64,000 nucleotides of DNA from CAZQGO01 sp964593065 (GTDB lineage: Bacteria > Oederibacteriota > JAAXVQ01), in assembly GCA_964593065.1 (NCBI GenBank), contig CAZQGO010000007.1, positions 40,944 through 104,943 on the forward strand, given 5' to 3'. This document shows positions 51,421 to 59,144 of this stretch, piece after piece (position 1 is the first letter of the stretch; each line of letters begins with the position of its first letter). Below the pieces are notes generated by a model, which did not search any database, was not told the DNA's origin, and saw only the letters and a list, made by a program, of their open reading frames with translations. Made by a program: the position numbers and the translations under genes.

Positions 51421-51873
51421 TCAGGTCCGTGCGCGGCCGCCGCGTTTGTTTTCCAGGTTTCGCCTGAGCTCGGCCTGCCGCTCTTCGGAGGTGCGCATGA
51501 ATCTCTGCAACTTGTCTTCAAAGTTCTGCGGCGGGGTTTTCCGCGGGAGACCCGAGAAGAAGCGGCGGGACGGCAGCGGCAAGCCGCTTCCTCTTTCACC
51601 CGCCGCGGGTTTCAACGACACCGGGCCGGAAAGTTTGACGCTTCCGGCCTGCTTGAATGAAAACTCCGTCTGGGCTTTCCGGTTTGGCGCCAGCGGTTTG
51701 ACCAGAATCCGGTCCCCCGCGGAGAGATCGTCCGCGACATCCCGCACAAACGCCCGCGCGATCTCGGAAACATGGACAAAACCCGGGCTTCCATCCTGAA
51801 GTCGAACGACGGCGCCGTATCTCGTTACGCGGATGACCTCGGCTTCCAAAAAGTCGTTCTCTTTGACTTCCAT
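51421..51873 (-). CDS. S1 RNA-binding domain protein (YabR-like)
   Basis: Protein of 150 residues. An S1/OB-fold domain covers residues 1-70 (FLEAEVIRVTRYGAVVRLQDG, GFVHVSEIA, GDRILVKPLA). The rest is basic, with a Pro-rich linker and a C-terminal helix rich in Arg, Glu and Gln. It follows ftsB, the same order as divIC-yabR in Bacillus subtilis. It probably binds RNA or ribosomes. ATG 51873 fits the domain start, although the ribosome site GAGGAT is rather distant. Confidence 0.8.
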   Translation of the reverse strand: MEVKENDFLEAEVIRVTRYGAVVRLQDGSPGFVHVSEIARAFVRDVADDLSAGDRILVKPLAPNRKAQTEFSFKQAGSVKLSGPVSLKPAAGERGSGLPLPSRRFFSGLPRKTPPQNFEDKLQRFMRTSEERQAELRRNLENKRGGRART

Positions 51874-51955
51874 GGCCGGCCGTTCTATCCTCCCCGGAAA
51901 GGGCGAGTTCCGAAGCGCGCGGCGGCGTTCCGGCACGGGCGGCTGTGACCGGGCT

Positions 51956-52318
51956 CTAGCGTTCGCGCGGGCTGGCCTCCGACGGGGGAACGAAGCGATA
52001 GAGAATTTCCCCGGGATACACCAGGCCCAGCTCCTCCCGCGCAATCGGCTCCACTGCCTGCGGGTTGGCTTGCAAATCTTTGATCTGCCGGGACAATTTC
52101 AGGTTCCCGGCCTTGATTTTTTCCAGAGAAATCTGCAGGTGTTGTTGCTCCCGCTGGAGGGATATCAACTTGAAGAGGCTTTTCTCGCCGGCAAACAGGA
52201 TCAGGAGGAGGAGGGTGACGCTCAGCAGGCCGGCCAGGATCTTCCAGCCCCGACCGGTTCCCGGCAAGCGCCATGCACGGGCATGCAGTTTTCTCGGGAA
52301 AAAGGCCCCTGTCGGCAC
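51956..52318 (-). CDS. FtsB/DivIC-type septum protein
   Basis: Bitopic membrane protein of about 120 residues. A basic cytoplasmic N-terminus, one membrane helix (about 27-45), a coiled coil (about 48-85; KLISLQREQQHLQISLEKIK) and the FtsB-like end AREELGLVYPGEILYRF. It would belong to the divisome with FtsL and FtsQ. The GTG at 52318 with GAGGGTCAT was chosen; a GTG at 52345 lies inside the upstream terminator and is less likely. Confidence 0.82.
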   Translation of the reverse strand: MPTGAFFPRKLHARAWRLPGTGRGWKILAGLLSVTLLLLILFAGEKSLFKLISLQREQQHLQISLEKIKAGNLKLSRQIKDLQANPQAVEPIAREELGLVYPGEILYRFVPPSEASPRER

Positions 52319-52334
52319 ATGACCCTCGCAAAGT

Positions 52335-52371
52335 AAAAAAACCACTTCCGTCCCCGGGAGGCCGAAAGTGG
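52335..52371 (-). terminator. Rho-independent terminator after the roadblock gene
   Basis: CCACTT and AAGTGG close a hairpin with further G-C pairs inside, followed by seven T on the minus strand. Confidence 0.7.
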
Positions 52372-52402
52372 CTGCTCACCGGCCGGCGACCGGGACGCAC
52401 GC

Positions 52403-52762
52403 CTAGGCGAGCTCGCGCTCCAGTTTGGGGATGGCTTTTTTCACCTCGAGGCGGCCCCGCCCGAGGTTGCCATCCAATTCCAGGGCCATGGTGATGAAAT
52501 ATTCGGCACCGACGATCATCATGATCATCATGGCCTTTTCGGTCGAGATCATGATCTCCGAGGTTTTTCCCAGCCCGAAGTTTTCCGAGGCTTTTTTCGC
52601 GTTCTTGATAATGGTGGCATATTCAGCGCCGACGGCGCTGATGTCGAAGGTTCCCTTGGTCGAAACCTGGTCAATCACGATTCCATCCGTGCCTACCAGC
52701 CCCGCCCCAATTGCGCCGTCTACGTTCCCTACGATCTCGTTGAGAATCGATTTGAAATCCAT
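52403..52762 (-). CDS. Roadblock/LC7 domain protein
   Basis: Single-domain protein of 119 residues with the roadblock/LC7 fold. LVGTDGIVIDQVS, the Met-rich helix KTSEIMISTEKAMMIMMIVG and ALELDGNLGRGRLEVKKA are typical of the MglB-like family. Such proteins dimerise and regulate small Ras-like GTPases in gliding motility or polarity. No GTPase gene lies in the window. The gene follows a TPR-roadblock fusion gene by 33 bases in one transcript with aroB upstream. GTGAGGAT precedes the ATG. Confidence 0.82.
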   Translation of the reverse strand: MDFKSILNEIVGNVDGAIGAGLVGTDGIVIDQVSTKGTFDISAVGAEYATIIKNAKKASENFGLGKTSEIMISTEKAMMIMMIVGAEYFITMALELDGNLGRGRLEVKKAIPKLERELA

Positions 52763-52795
52763 ATCCTCACCCGCATGTGGGCGCAGCGAAAATGG

Positions 52796-54019
52796 TTAAC
52801 GTAAAACTTTATTGACCTCGTTCAGTGCCAGCCGCAATTTCCCGATATTGATGTTTTCATCCGCCTGGACCAGCAAAATCCGGTTCCCCAGCTTGGTGAA
52901 AAAAATCTGGCCCGTCTGGCCGGTAACGAGGATCTGCCGCACTTGCCGGCCGTAATCCATGGCACTCACGGCCTTTTCCGTCTTCTGCAGGATGACCGCG
53001 GTGGTCTGCGCCATCTCCTGAAGATTTCCCGGCTGCTTGAACGTACTATGCAGCACTTTCCCCTTTTCGTCAATCAATAAGGAGCCGACGATACCGGGAG
53101 TCTGATTCAGCTTTCCCAGGGTGACTTCGATTTCCGGGCCGACCAAGCTCCTGGTCTCCGCCGCCGGAGGCGCTTTCACCTCGGGCTTGGGTTCTTTGGC
53201 CGGCGCGGTCTTTTTTTCCTCCCGTTTTTCTTCCTTCTTTTCCTCTTTCTTCTTTTCCCCTTTTTCCTCTTCCTTGTTTTTTTCCGGCGCCTTGGGGATG
53301 GTATCCTTCATCACGGACAGAATATCATCCGAGGTGATTTTATCGTTGTCCCGGTGGCTGCTGGAGGCCGTCTCGGCTTTCGCGCGTTCCGGCGTCTTGC
53401 GCTCGGTGCTGGCCTGGGCTTTGCGCAGTTCGAGATCTTTCAGCCTCTGCCGCACCACCAAATTTTCCGGATCCGCCTCCAGAATCAGGCGGTAGATTTT
53501 AATGGCATTCTCGATGTCGCCTTGTTTGGTTAAGGCTTCTGCCTGGGATAACTCGTTTTTCGTGTCCGGGACGCCGGCGGGGCGCGTTTGTCCCGTTTTC
53601 TTCGCCTGTTCCAGCGCCTGTTGCAGCATCTGCTGCGCATTGGCGTCGTCGGGATTCAGGCTTAATACTTTCTGGTATTCCTCAATGGCGCTGGAATACT
53701 TTCCCTGCTTCATATAGATCTGGCCCAGCAGGGAATGGGCCATAATATTATTGGCGTCCGCGGCCGCAACTTTGCGGAACTCGTTGGCCGCATCTTCATA
53801 AAGTTCCTTGTCCATGTACGCCCGACCCAATACGATGCGGGCGCTCATGTAGGACGGATGAACTTGCAGGCCCTTTAAGCTGGTCTCAATGGCTTCGTCC
53901 AGCATGCCGCTTTTTCGGTAGGACTCGGCCAAGGGTACGAATACCAATGATTCCGGATTCTGCGTTAGTTTTTTTGTATATTCTTCGATTTCAGCGAATC
54001 CGGAATCGTCTTTAGCCAT
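52796..54019 (-). CDS. TPR-roadblock fusion protein
   Basis: Cytoplasmic protein of 407 residues. Five TPR repeats (about 12-210; for example SYMSARIVLGRAYMDKELYEDAANEF) are followed by a charged Lys/Glu linker (about 245-295) and a C-terminal roadblock/LC7-like domain (about 315-407; PGIVGSLLIDEKGKVLHS). The next gene encodes a free roadblock protein, so a hetero-dimer is plausible. The linker is low complexity, probably a flexible tether or coiled coil. ATG 54019 with GGAGG was chosen. Confidence 0.8.
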   Translation of the reverse strand: MAKDDSGFAEIEEYTKKLTQNPESLVFVPLAESYRKSGMLDEAIETSLKGLQVHPSYMSARIVLGRAYMDKELYEDAANEFRKVAAADANNIMAHSLLGQIYMKQGKYSSAIEEYQKVLSLNPDDANAQQMLQQALEQAKKTGQTRPAGVPDTKNELSQAEALTKQGDIENAIKIYRLILEADPENLVVRQRLKDLELRKAQASTERKTPERAKAETASSSHRDNDKITSDDILSVMKDTIPKAPEKNKEEEKGEKKKEEKKEEKREEKKTAPAKEPKPEVKAPPAAETRSLVGPEIEVTLGKLNQTPGIVGSLLIDEKGKVLHSTFKQPGNLQEMAQTTAVILQKTEKAVSAMDYGRQVRQILVTGQTGQIFFTKLGNRILLVQADENINIGKLRLALNEVNKVLR

Positions 54020-54033
54020 TCTTACCTCCGCTG

Positions 54034-55128
54034 TCAAACCGGTCTGACAACGGTTAACAGCACCTGGCGTACGGAAAAAGGCGTTAAATTATTAGTTATC
54101 CTAGCATGCCCGATTTGGGGTGTCAATACAAAATTCAAGCTGCCTGCGCGAGATTTTTTGTCAACTTTCATGAGATTTTCCAGCTTGGAAACGGATTCCC
54201 CCTTGCCGCACGTGGGCAACCCGGCCGCGGCGAAAATGGACTCCTGCCGGGCTACGGTCTTGGCCCCACAGAGGCCGATTTGATGCGCAAGACGGGCCGC
54301 GGCGATCATCCCGATGGCAATGGCTTCGCCGTGGAGATAGACGCGATAATGATGATACGCTTCCAGGGCATGGCCGATGGTATGGCCGTAATTCAGCAGA
54401 GCACGCCGACCCTTTTCCTTTTCATCCCGGGACACGATTTCCGCCTTGATCGCGCACGTCCGGCTGATTGCCAGGGTGAGCTCGCGGGACTTCCGGGCTT
54501 GGAGTTCAGGAAGTTTCCGCTCCAGAAAGGCGAAAAAATTCCGGTCCGCGATAATGGCGGATTTGATTACCTCGGCCAAGCCGGCGCGGAATTGCCGGGC
54601 GGGCAGGGTGCGCAGAACCCGCGGGTCGCTGACCACCAGGCGGGGCTGATAAAAGGCGCCGATCATGTTTTTGCCCAAGGCGTGATTCACGGCGACTTTC
54701 CCGCCCACGGCTGAATCCACCTGAGCCAACAAAGTGGTTGGGACCTGGATCCATTCCACTCCGCGCAGGTAGGTGGCGGCGATGAAGCCCGCCAAGTCTC
54801 CGATCACGCCTCCCCCCAGGGCCACCACGCAGGCCGTGCGGTCAAGCTGGTGACGGAGCATCCGTCCGGTCAGGCGTTCGACTTCTCCAAGGTTTTTGCT
54901 TTTTTCCCCTTCGGGCACGAGAAAGCTGTGCACCCGGAAGCCGGCGGCGGCCAGCGAGGAAGAGGCCTGTTGTCCGTAAAGTTTCTGGAGACGGGGGTGA
55001 GTGATCAGGCAGGCGGTTTTCCCCCGGACGCGATTCCGGGCAAGAATTCCCAGTTGTGACAAACTGCCGGACCGGATGATGACGGGATAACCACGTCGGT
55101 CAGGCAAACGCACCCAAACGGTAGGCAT
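54034..55128 (-). CDS. aroB: 3-dehydroquinate synthase
   Basis: NAD and metal-dependent enzyme of 364 residues that forms dehydroquinate from DAHP, the second step of the shikimate pathway. VALGGGVIGDLAGFIAATYLRG, the motif VPTTLLAQVDSAVGGKVAVN, LNYGHTIGHALEA (zinc histidine) and YLHGEAIAIGM are all present. It is first in a transcript with the TPR-roadblock and roadblock genes and has a good promoter. Confidence 0.95.
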   Translation of the reverse strand: MPTVWVRLPDRRGYPVIIRSGSLSQLGILARNRVRGKTACLITHPRLQKLYGQQASSSLAAAGFRVHSFLVPEGEKSKNLGEVERLTGRMLRHQLDRTACVVALGGGVIGDLAGFIAATYLRGVEWIQVPTTLLAQVDSAVGGKVAVNHALGKNMIGAFYQPRLVVSDPRVLRTLPARQFRAGLAEVIKSAIIADRNFFAFLERKLPELQARKSRELTLAISRTCAIKAEIVSRDEKEKGRRALLNYGHTIGHALEAYHHYRVYLHGEAIAIGMIAAARLAHQIGLCGAKTVARQESIFAAAGLPTCGKGESVSKLENLMKVDKKSRAGSLNFVLTPQIGHARITNNLTPFSVRQVLLTVVRPV

Positions 55129-55197
55129 AGCGGCTCCCGGAAAAATGGTTCCGCGCTGGCAAGGACCTGCGTGAGTCCCAGTGAAAATGGCTTGCGA

Positions 55198-55226
55198 ACT
55201 ATAGCAAAAAAGCGCCTTGGCGTCAA
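55198..55226 (-). promoter_or_regulatory. Sigma70-type promoter of aroB
   Basis: Minus-strand TTGACG (55221-55226) and TATAGT (55198-55203), one mismatch each, with a 17-base spacer. Confidence 0.72.
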
Positions 55227-55234
55227 GTGAGCCC

Positions 55235-55264
55235 TTGACAATTGCTTCGGCCCAAGGGTATCAT
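55235..55264 (+). promoter_or_regulatory. Sigma70-type promoter of the barrel protein gene
   Basis: A perfect TTGACA (55235-55240) and TATCAT (55259-55264, one mismatch) spaced by 18 bases, back to back with the aroB promoter. Confidence 0.68.
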
Positions 55265-55312
55265 CGGCACTACTTTGTTTGTCCAGTCCCGTGAAGGAGA
55301 TTGACTCCGCAG

Positions 55313-56914
55313 ATGCGCTCCCCCTGGTGTCTGATTGGCGCGGCAGGCCTGCTGCTCAGCTTGTCCCACTTGTGCACGGCCGCGGATCCCAAAGTCGAGG
55401 CCCTGGGCAGGACCGCGCTGGTTTTGGAGGAAGAGACCACGGTCCTGTCTTTGTTCAACCTCGGCAATCCCGCCGGTGCCGCCTTCCTGGACCAGACACG
55501 ACGCGTGGACCTGGCGGCGTCCTTGAATTGGCGGTTGCGCCAAGCGGACTTCCTCACGCTGCCCGGGGACGCCCTGACCATCGTGGATCCTCTGGGAAAT
55601 ACGCTCCACCCGCTCACCTTATACAGCCGGAAATCCGGGACATTGTCGTCCAGCCTGGACGATTGGGGACGTACGGGGTACGGCGGGCTCCTCTGGAGCC
55701 TTGCGGACCACTGGATGATCCAAGTTTTGCCCCAAGGCTCCGGGTTCAACCTGGATTCCTCTGACGAGGGTTCCCGGACTTGGGGGGCCGACGGCGGAGG
55801 ACGGATCCGGACGGCCTGGGAAATCCTGCCCGGGGTGGCGGTCGGCGCCGGCCTCGGGGCGGATGCCGGCCGGGAGCGGCTGGTCAAGGATCGGGATTGG
55901 ACCCCCGTGCTGGAAGAACTGCCGCTGGACTTCAACGCGGTGTATGACACGGAATTCGTCCAGACCGAACTTGAACTGGGCGGGGCCTGGCGCCTGCAAT
56001 CGGTTTTTGATCCCGAAGATCAAATGGACCTCGGCTTGCTTTGCACCGGCGAACGAACCGGCCTGCAGGTCCTGAACCGGTCCTGGATCGACCTGGATGG
56101 GAGCGACTTCCGGCGCACCACCGCCCTGCCCTGGCAGGCCCAGCTGCAGGGCCTTTACACCTATCACTCGGTCATGGACATTGCTCTGGTGCTGGGGTAC
56201 AACAACGCGCACTGGTACCGCGGCGAGGCGCCCGGCCACCTCTTTCGGGCCCTGGATAACCTGGATTACGAGTTTTCCTTCCGCGTGCGCCTGCCCATGG
56301 CGCGGAGCGACGATCTCCGTTTCGGCGTGGTGTTTAACAACCGGGGATATGACCACCCCTTTCCCACCGGGCGCATGCTCAGCTATCTCCCCGACGGTCT
56401 GTATGCCCAGCCTCGCGTCGACACCCTGTCCTCTTCCATCGGAATTGGAAGCGCTTTCGTCCCCCAAGAGGGGTCGATCGTGGCCTTTGAATACCGTCTG
56501 GGCTCCTCCAAAAGCCGGCAGGAAGGACATCCGGAGTTGACGAACGACGTCATCGCGGATTCGGGCTTTACCCGCTTCGGGCTGGGAATCCAGTATGGTT
56601 TGCTGGAGGGCTTGTTCCTGCGGTTGGGTTATTTCAACGACCGGATCAGTTACGAAACCCATTACGCCCATCCCGGGGCGGGCACTCCCGCCCGCATCGT
56701 GAACAACCTGGAGAACTCCTCCTGGCGGGTCGGACTGGGCCTGAGCGACGGACCCTTCAGCCTGGATTTGACCTTCATCACCGGCAGCGTCCAGCCCAGC
56801 CCGGCGGGTTGGACCATGCTGGATACCCCCGCGGAAGTTCTTTCCATCACGCAGGACAAGGATACACGCCTGCAGGCCCTACTGGGTCTTACCTGGATCC
56901 TGTCCCAGCCGTAA
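55313..56914 (+). CDS. Putative outer-membrane beta-barrel protein
   Basis: Protein of 533 residues with a signal peptide (about 1-23, ending LCTAA). The rest consists of many amphipathic strands with aromatic ends, such as DYEFSFRVRLPM, FTRFGLGIQYGLLEG and WRVGLGLSDGPFSLDL, and ends in LTWILSQP. This is the pattern of a large outer-membrane barrel. I do not recognise the family; a FadL/PorV-like or porin role is possible. The start ATG 55313 is uncertain: AAGGAG lies 13 bases upstream, and a TTG at 55301 is in frame. It is the only plus-strand gene in the right two thirds of the window. Confidence 0.7.
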   Translation: MRSPWCLIGAAGLLLSLSHLCTAADPKVEALGRTALVLEEETTVLSLFNLGNPAGAAFLDQTRRVDLAASLNWRLRQADFLTLPGDALTIVDPLGNTLHPLTLYSRKSGTLSSSLDDWGRTGYGGLLWSLADHWMIQVLPQGSGFNLDSSDEGSRTWGADGGGRIRTAWEILPGVAVGAGLGADAGRERLVKDRDWTPVLEELPLDFNAVYDTEFVQTELELGGAWRLQSVFDPEDQMDLGLLCTGERTGLQVLNRSWIDLDGSDFRRTTALPWQAQLQGLYTYHSVMDIALVLGYNNAHWYRGEAPGHLFRALDNLDYEFSFRVRLPMARSDDLRFGVVFNNRGYDHPFPTGRMLSYLPDGLYAQPRVDTLSSSIGIGSAFVPQEGSIVAFEYRLGSSKSRQEGHPELTNDVIADSGFTRFGLGIQYGLLEGLFLRLGYFNDRISYETHYAHPGAGTPARIVNNLENSSWRVGLGLSDGPFSLDLTFITGSVQPSPAGWTMLDTPAEVLSITQDKDTRLQALLGLTWILSQP

Positions 56915-56928
56915 GGCGGCACATCCCC

Positions 56929-57396
56929 CTAGGAAAGTGTGTTTCCCTCCGTTCCGGGTCCTCCGCGCGTCTCCGGACGCGCGGGAGATGGGATCAACAG
57001 GCACGCCGCAGCAGCCAAGCTGGCGATGTCAATGGCCAGGGTCGAAAGTCCCGCCCGGTGGCTGTGGGCGCCGAAACAGCCGCAGGAGATATCCAGCCCG
57101 CGAATGAGCGCGGAAATTACGGCGATTAAAAATACGCACGCCAAACCCGCCAGCACCAAGGCCCCGGCCCGGCGCCATTTCGGGATCCACACGGCCACGC
57201 CGGCCGCCAGCTCCCACCAAGGCAAAATGATCGCCGCCGCGGAAACGAAAACCGCGGGGAGCAGGCGGTAATTCTTCACGGCCCCGGCGAATGCGGCCGG
57301 ATCCATGATTTTCAGCAGGCCGGAATAAATAAAAAGCCCGCCCAGAAAACCCGCCAGCACCCAGGAAAAATATTTCCACCGATCCGCCGGAATCAC
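56929..57396 (-). CDS. MauE/DoxX-like membrane protein
   Basis: Integral membrane protein of 155 residues with four helices. FIYSGLLKIMDPAAFAGAVKNY and the cysteine pair in DISCGCFG are hallmarks of the MauE family. MauE is needed for maturation of methylamine dehydrogenase, and relatives serve as quinone-linked redox partners of thiol proteins. No methylamine dehydrogenase is present here. The GTG start overlaps the rhodanese gene stop by four bases. Confidence 0.82.
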   Translation of the reverse strand: MIPADRWKYFSWVLAGFLGGLFIYSGLLKIMDPAAFAGAVKNYRLLPAVFVSAAAIILPWWELAAGVAVWIPKWRRAGALVLAGLACVFLIAVISALIRGLDISCGCFGAHSHRAGLSTLAIDIASLAAAACLLIPSPARPETRGGPGTEGNTLS

Positions 57397-57875
57397 GGCT
57401 TCCTGCCTTTCTGAAATCGCCCGTGCTTTTTCAGAAAATCCCGCCCAGGGTAAAACGTTTCGAGGTGCCGGGAGGAAAAGCCGAATTTCAGCAAATAGAC
57501 ATATAGATTGGCGACTTCCGGCCGCGGTCCATACAGGATGACCCGATCCGCGACGGGCAGAAGCGACACGATGGAGTCCAGGTGCAGGCTCTTCCTCTCG
57601 GCGGGTATATTCAACGCGCCGGGGATATGGCCCTGTTGGTATTCTTCCTGTGAGCGCACATCCACGAACACCGCGCCGCCGCGCCGCCATGCTCGCAGGA
57701 CTTGGTCCTCCGATCGAGGCGCCGTCAATTCCGATCCGCCCGGCACGGCTTGTTCCCCGCCGGAACCGCCGAACCAAGCGAGCCTGTCCGGCCGCAGGCC
57801 ATTGGCCAAGGCGGCGGCTCCGCTCGCCACCAGGAGGAGGAGCAGGGCTTTTTTTAGATCATCCGACATCAGCAT
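57393..57875 (-). CDS. Rhodanese-like protein without catalytic cysteine
   Basis: Membrane-anchored protein of 160 residues. One helix (about 8-25) is followed by a rhodanese fold (about 50-150) with FVDVRSQEEYQQGHIPGALNIP. The active-site loop, normally starting with Cys, reads VILYGPRPEVAN, so the sulfur-accepting cysteine is absent and transferase activity is not expected. A binding or structural role is more likely. It lies between DUF1573 and MauE-like genes in one transcript. Confidence 0.82.
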   Translation of the reverse strand: MLMSDDLKKALLLLLVASGAAALANGLRPDRLAWFGGSGGEQAVPGGSELTAPRSEDQVLRAWRRGGAVFVDVRSQEEYQQGHIPGALNIPAERKSLHLDSIVSLLPVADRVILYGPRPEVANLYVYLLKFGFSSRHLETFYPGRDFLKKHGRFQKGRKP

Positions 57876-57905
57876 GGACCGTTCCCGTCTAAACTTGCCG
57901 AGGTT

Positions 57906-59009
57906 TTATCCTCCGCCCGAGTGTGCAGCGGAGTCGTGCTGACCTTGGCCTTCGCTTCCGGAGACCACAGGAATCTTGTAAACCCCCGGCGAAGGCTCCG
58001 GGGTTTCGATCGTCACCGCCGGCGCTTCCGCCGGCAGTGCCAGAAATCCCCTGGGGAAACGCACGGCGATTTGAAATGATTGGCCGGAAAGCTTTTTCAC
58101 CCGAACCTGGATATCCGCATGATTCGTTCCAACCCTGGGAACCGGAAGATTTCCGGGTCCGGAATATTCAAGCAGCAGTGTGCGCGTGAGCACTTTCGGA
58201 AGGGGGTGGGCGGGTAAAACGATCTGCCGCGGGCGGATTTCCACCGTGGCGGGCATATACGCGCTCACGGGAATCCACAACTCTCCGCCTTCTTTGCCGC
58301 CGGCTTCCATGCGGATCCAGGAGCGGTACGCGCCGGGAGGCAATTCCGGCCGGGTTTTCACAATCAGCTCGAATTCCCTGCCGGGCTGCCTTTCTGCAAG
58401 TTCGGGAATAAACGCGGCATCCTCGCTTGCCACCTTCGTGAATTTCAACGGCTGCATGCGGTGATTGATGATGCGCACGCTGCTTTGGGCCGGCGGGCCG
58501 GCGGGCGTGAGAATTCCGAAGACCACCTGCGGCGGTACCACCTCCAAGGGCGGCTCGGAACGGCCTTTGAGCATGAGGGTGATTTTCTCCCGGCCGGGGG
58601 CATTGGTGGATATACGGATGGCCCGTTGAAAATCGCCCCGTATGCCTTCCGTGTCCAACCGGATGGGAATGCGCCCACTCGCGCCCGGGGCCACCTCCGA
58701 GTCATAGGGCCGCGCCTGGGTACACCCGCAAGAAGGTTTCACCGCCAGGATTTTCAAGGTTTGATCGCCCGGATTGGTGAATTGAAACTCGCAGGTCATG
58801 ATTTCGCCTTCGTACACGCGGCCGAAATCACAGGTTTCCCGCGCAAAATCTATCCGCGGACCCGGGGCGCGGGTTTGCGCAGCAATCGTATTGGTTCTTT
58901 CCGCCGCGGGCGCGGAGGCGGGAGCGGCGGCTTGCCCCGCAACGGCAGTTGTTATCCCCGCCAGGATCGAAAGCGAGATTGTCAAAACCATGCGTGCCGG
59001 AGGATTCAT
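57906..59009 (-). CDS. DUF1573 domain protein
   Basis: Exported protein of 367 residues. A signal peptide (1-26) is followed by DUF1573-type immunoglobulin-like domains. The first (about 50-150) has DFGRVYEGEIMTCEFQFTN and VKPSCGCTQA, the conserved CGC pair. A second region resembles it (about 160-270) without the cysteines. The C-terminal part is beta-rich. The CGC cysteines may take part in redox chemistry with the MauE-like protein encoded downstream (inference). AAGGTTCGG precedes ATG 59009. Confidence 0.8.
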   Translation of the reverse strand: MNPPARMVLTISLSILAGITTAVAGQAAAPASAPAAERTNTIAAQTRAPGPRIDFARETCDFGRVYEGEIMTCEFQFTNPGDQTLKILAVKPSCGCTQARPYDSEVAPGASGRIPIRLDTEGIRGDFQRAIRISTNAPGREKITLMLKGRSEPPLEVVPPQVVFGILTPAGPPAQSSVRIINHRMQPLKFTKVASEDAAFIPELAERQPGREFELIVKTRPELPPGAYRSWIRMEAGGKEGGELWIPVSAYMPATVEIRPRQIVLPAHPLPKVLTRTLLLEYSGPGNLPVPRVGTNHADIQVRVKKLSGQSFQIAVRFPRGFLALPAEAPAVTIETPEPSPGVYKIPVVSGSEGQGQHDSAAHSGGG

Positions 59010-59064
59010 GCCGAACCTTGAGCAGGATTGGTTTTTCTTCCGAATGAAACGCCTTCGAAGAAGT

Positions 59065-59073
59065 AGTATATCA
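59065..59073 (-). promoter_or_regulatory. Extended -10 promoter candidate of the DUF1573 operon
   Basis: Minus-strand TGATATACT, TATACT at 59065-59070, with an AT-rich stretch upstream and no clear -35 at the ideal spacing. Confidence 0.4.
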
Positions 59074-59144
59074 TCCCGACGCACGTGGAAAATATTTTTT
59101 TATGCGGGCACGTGCAGTGCGAAATCTAAGGGGCGGTGGCGGGT

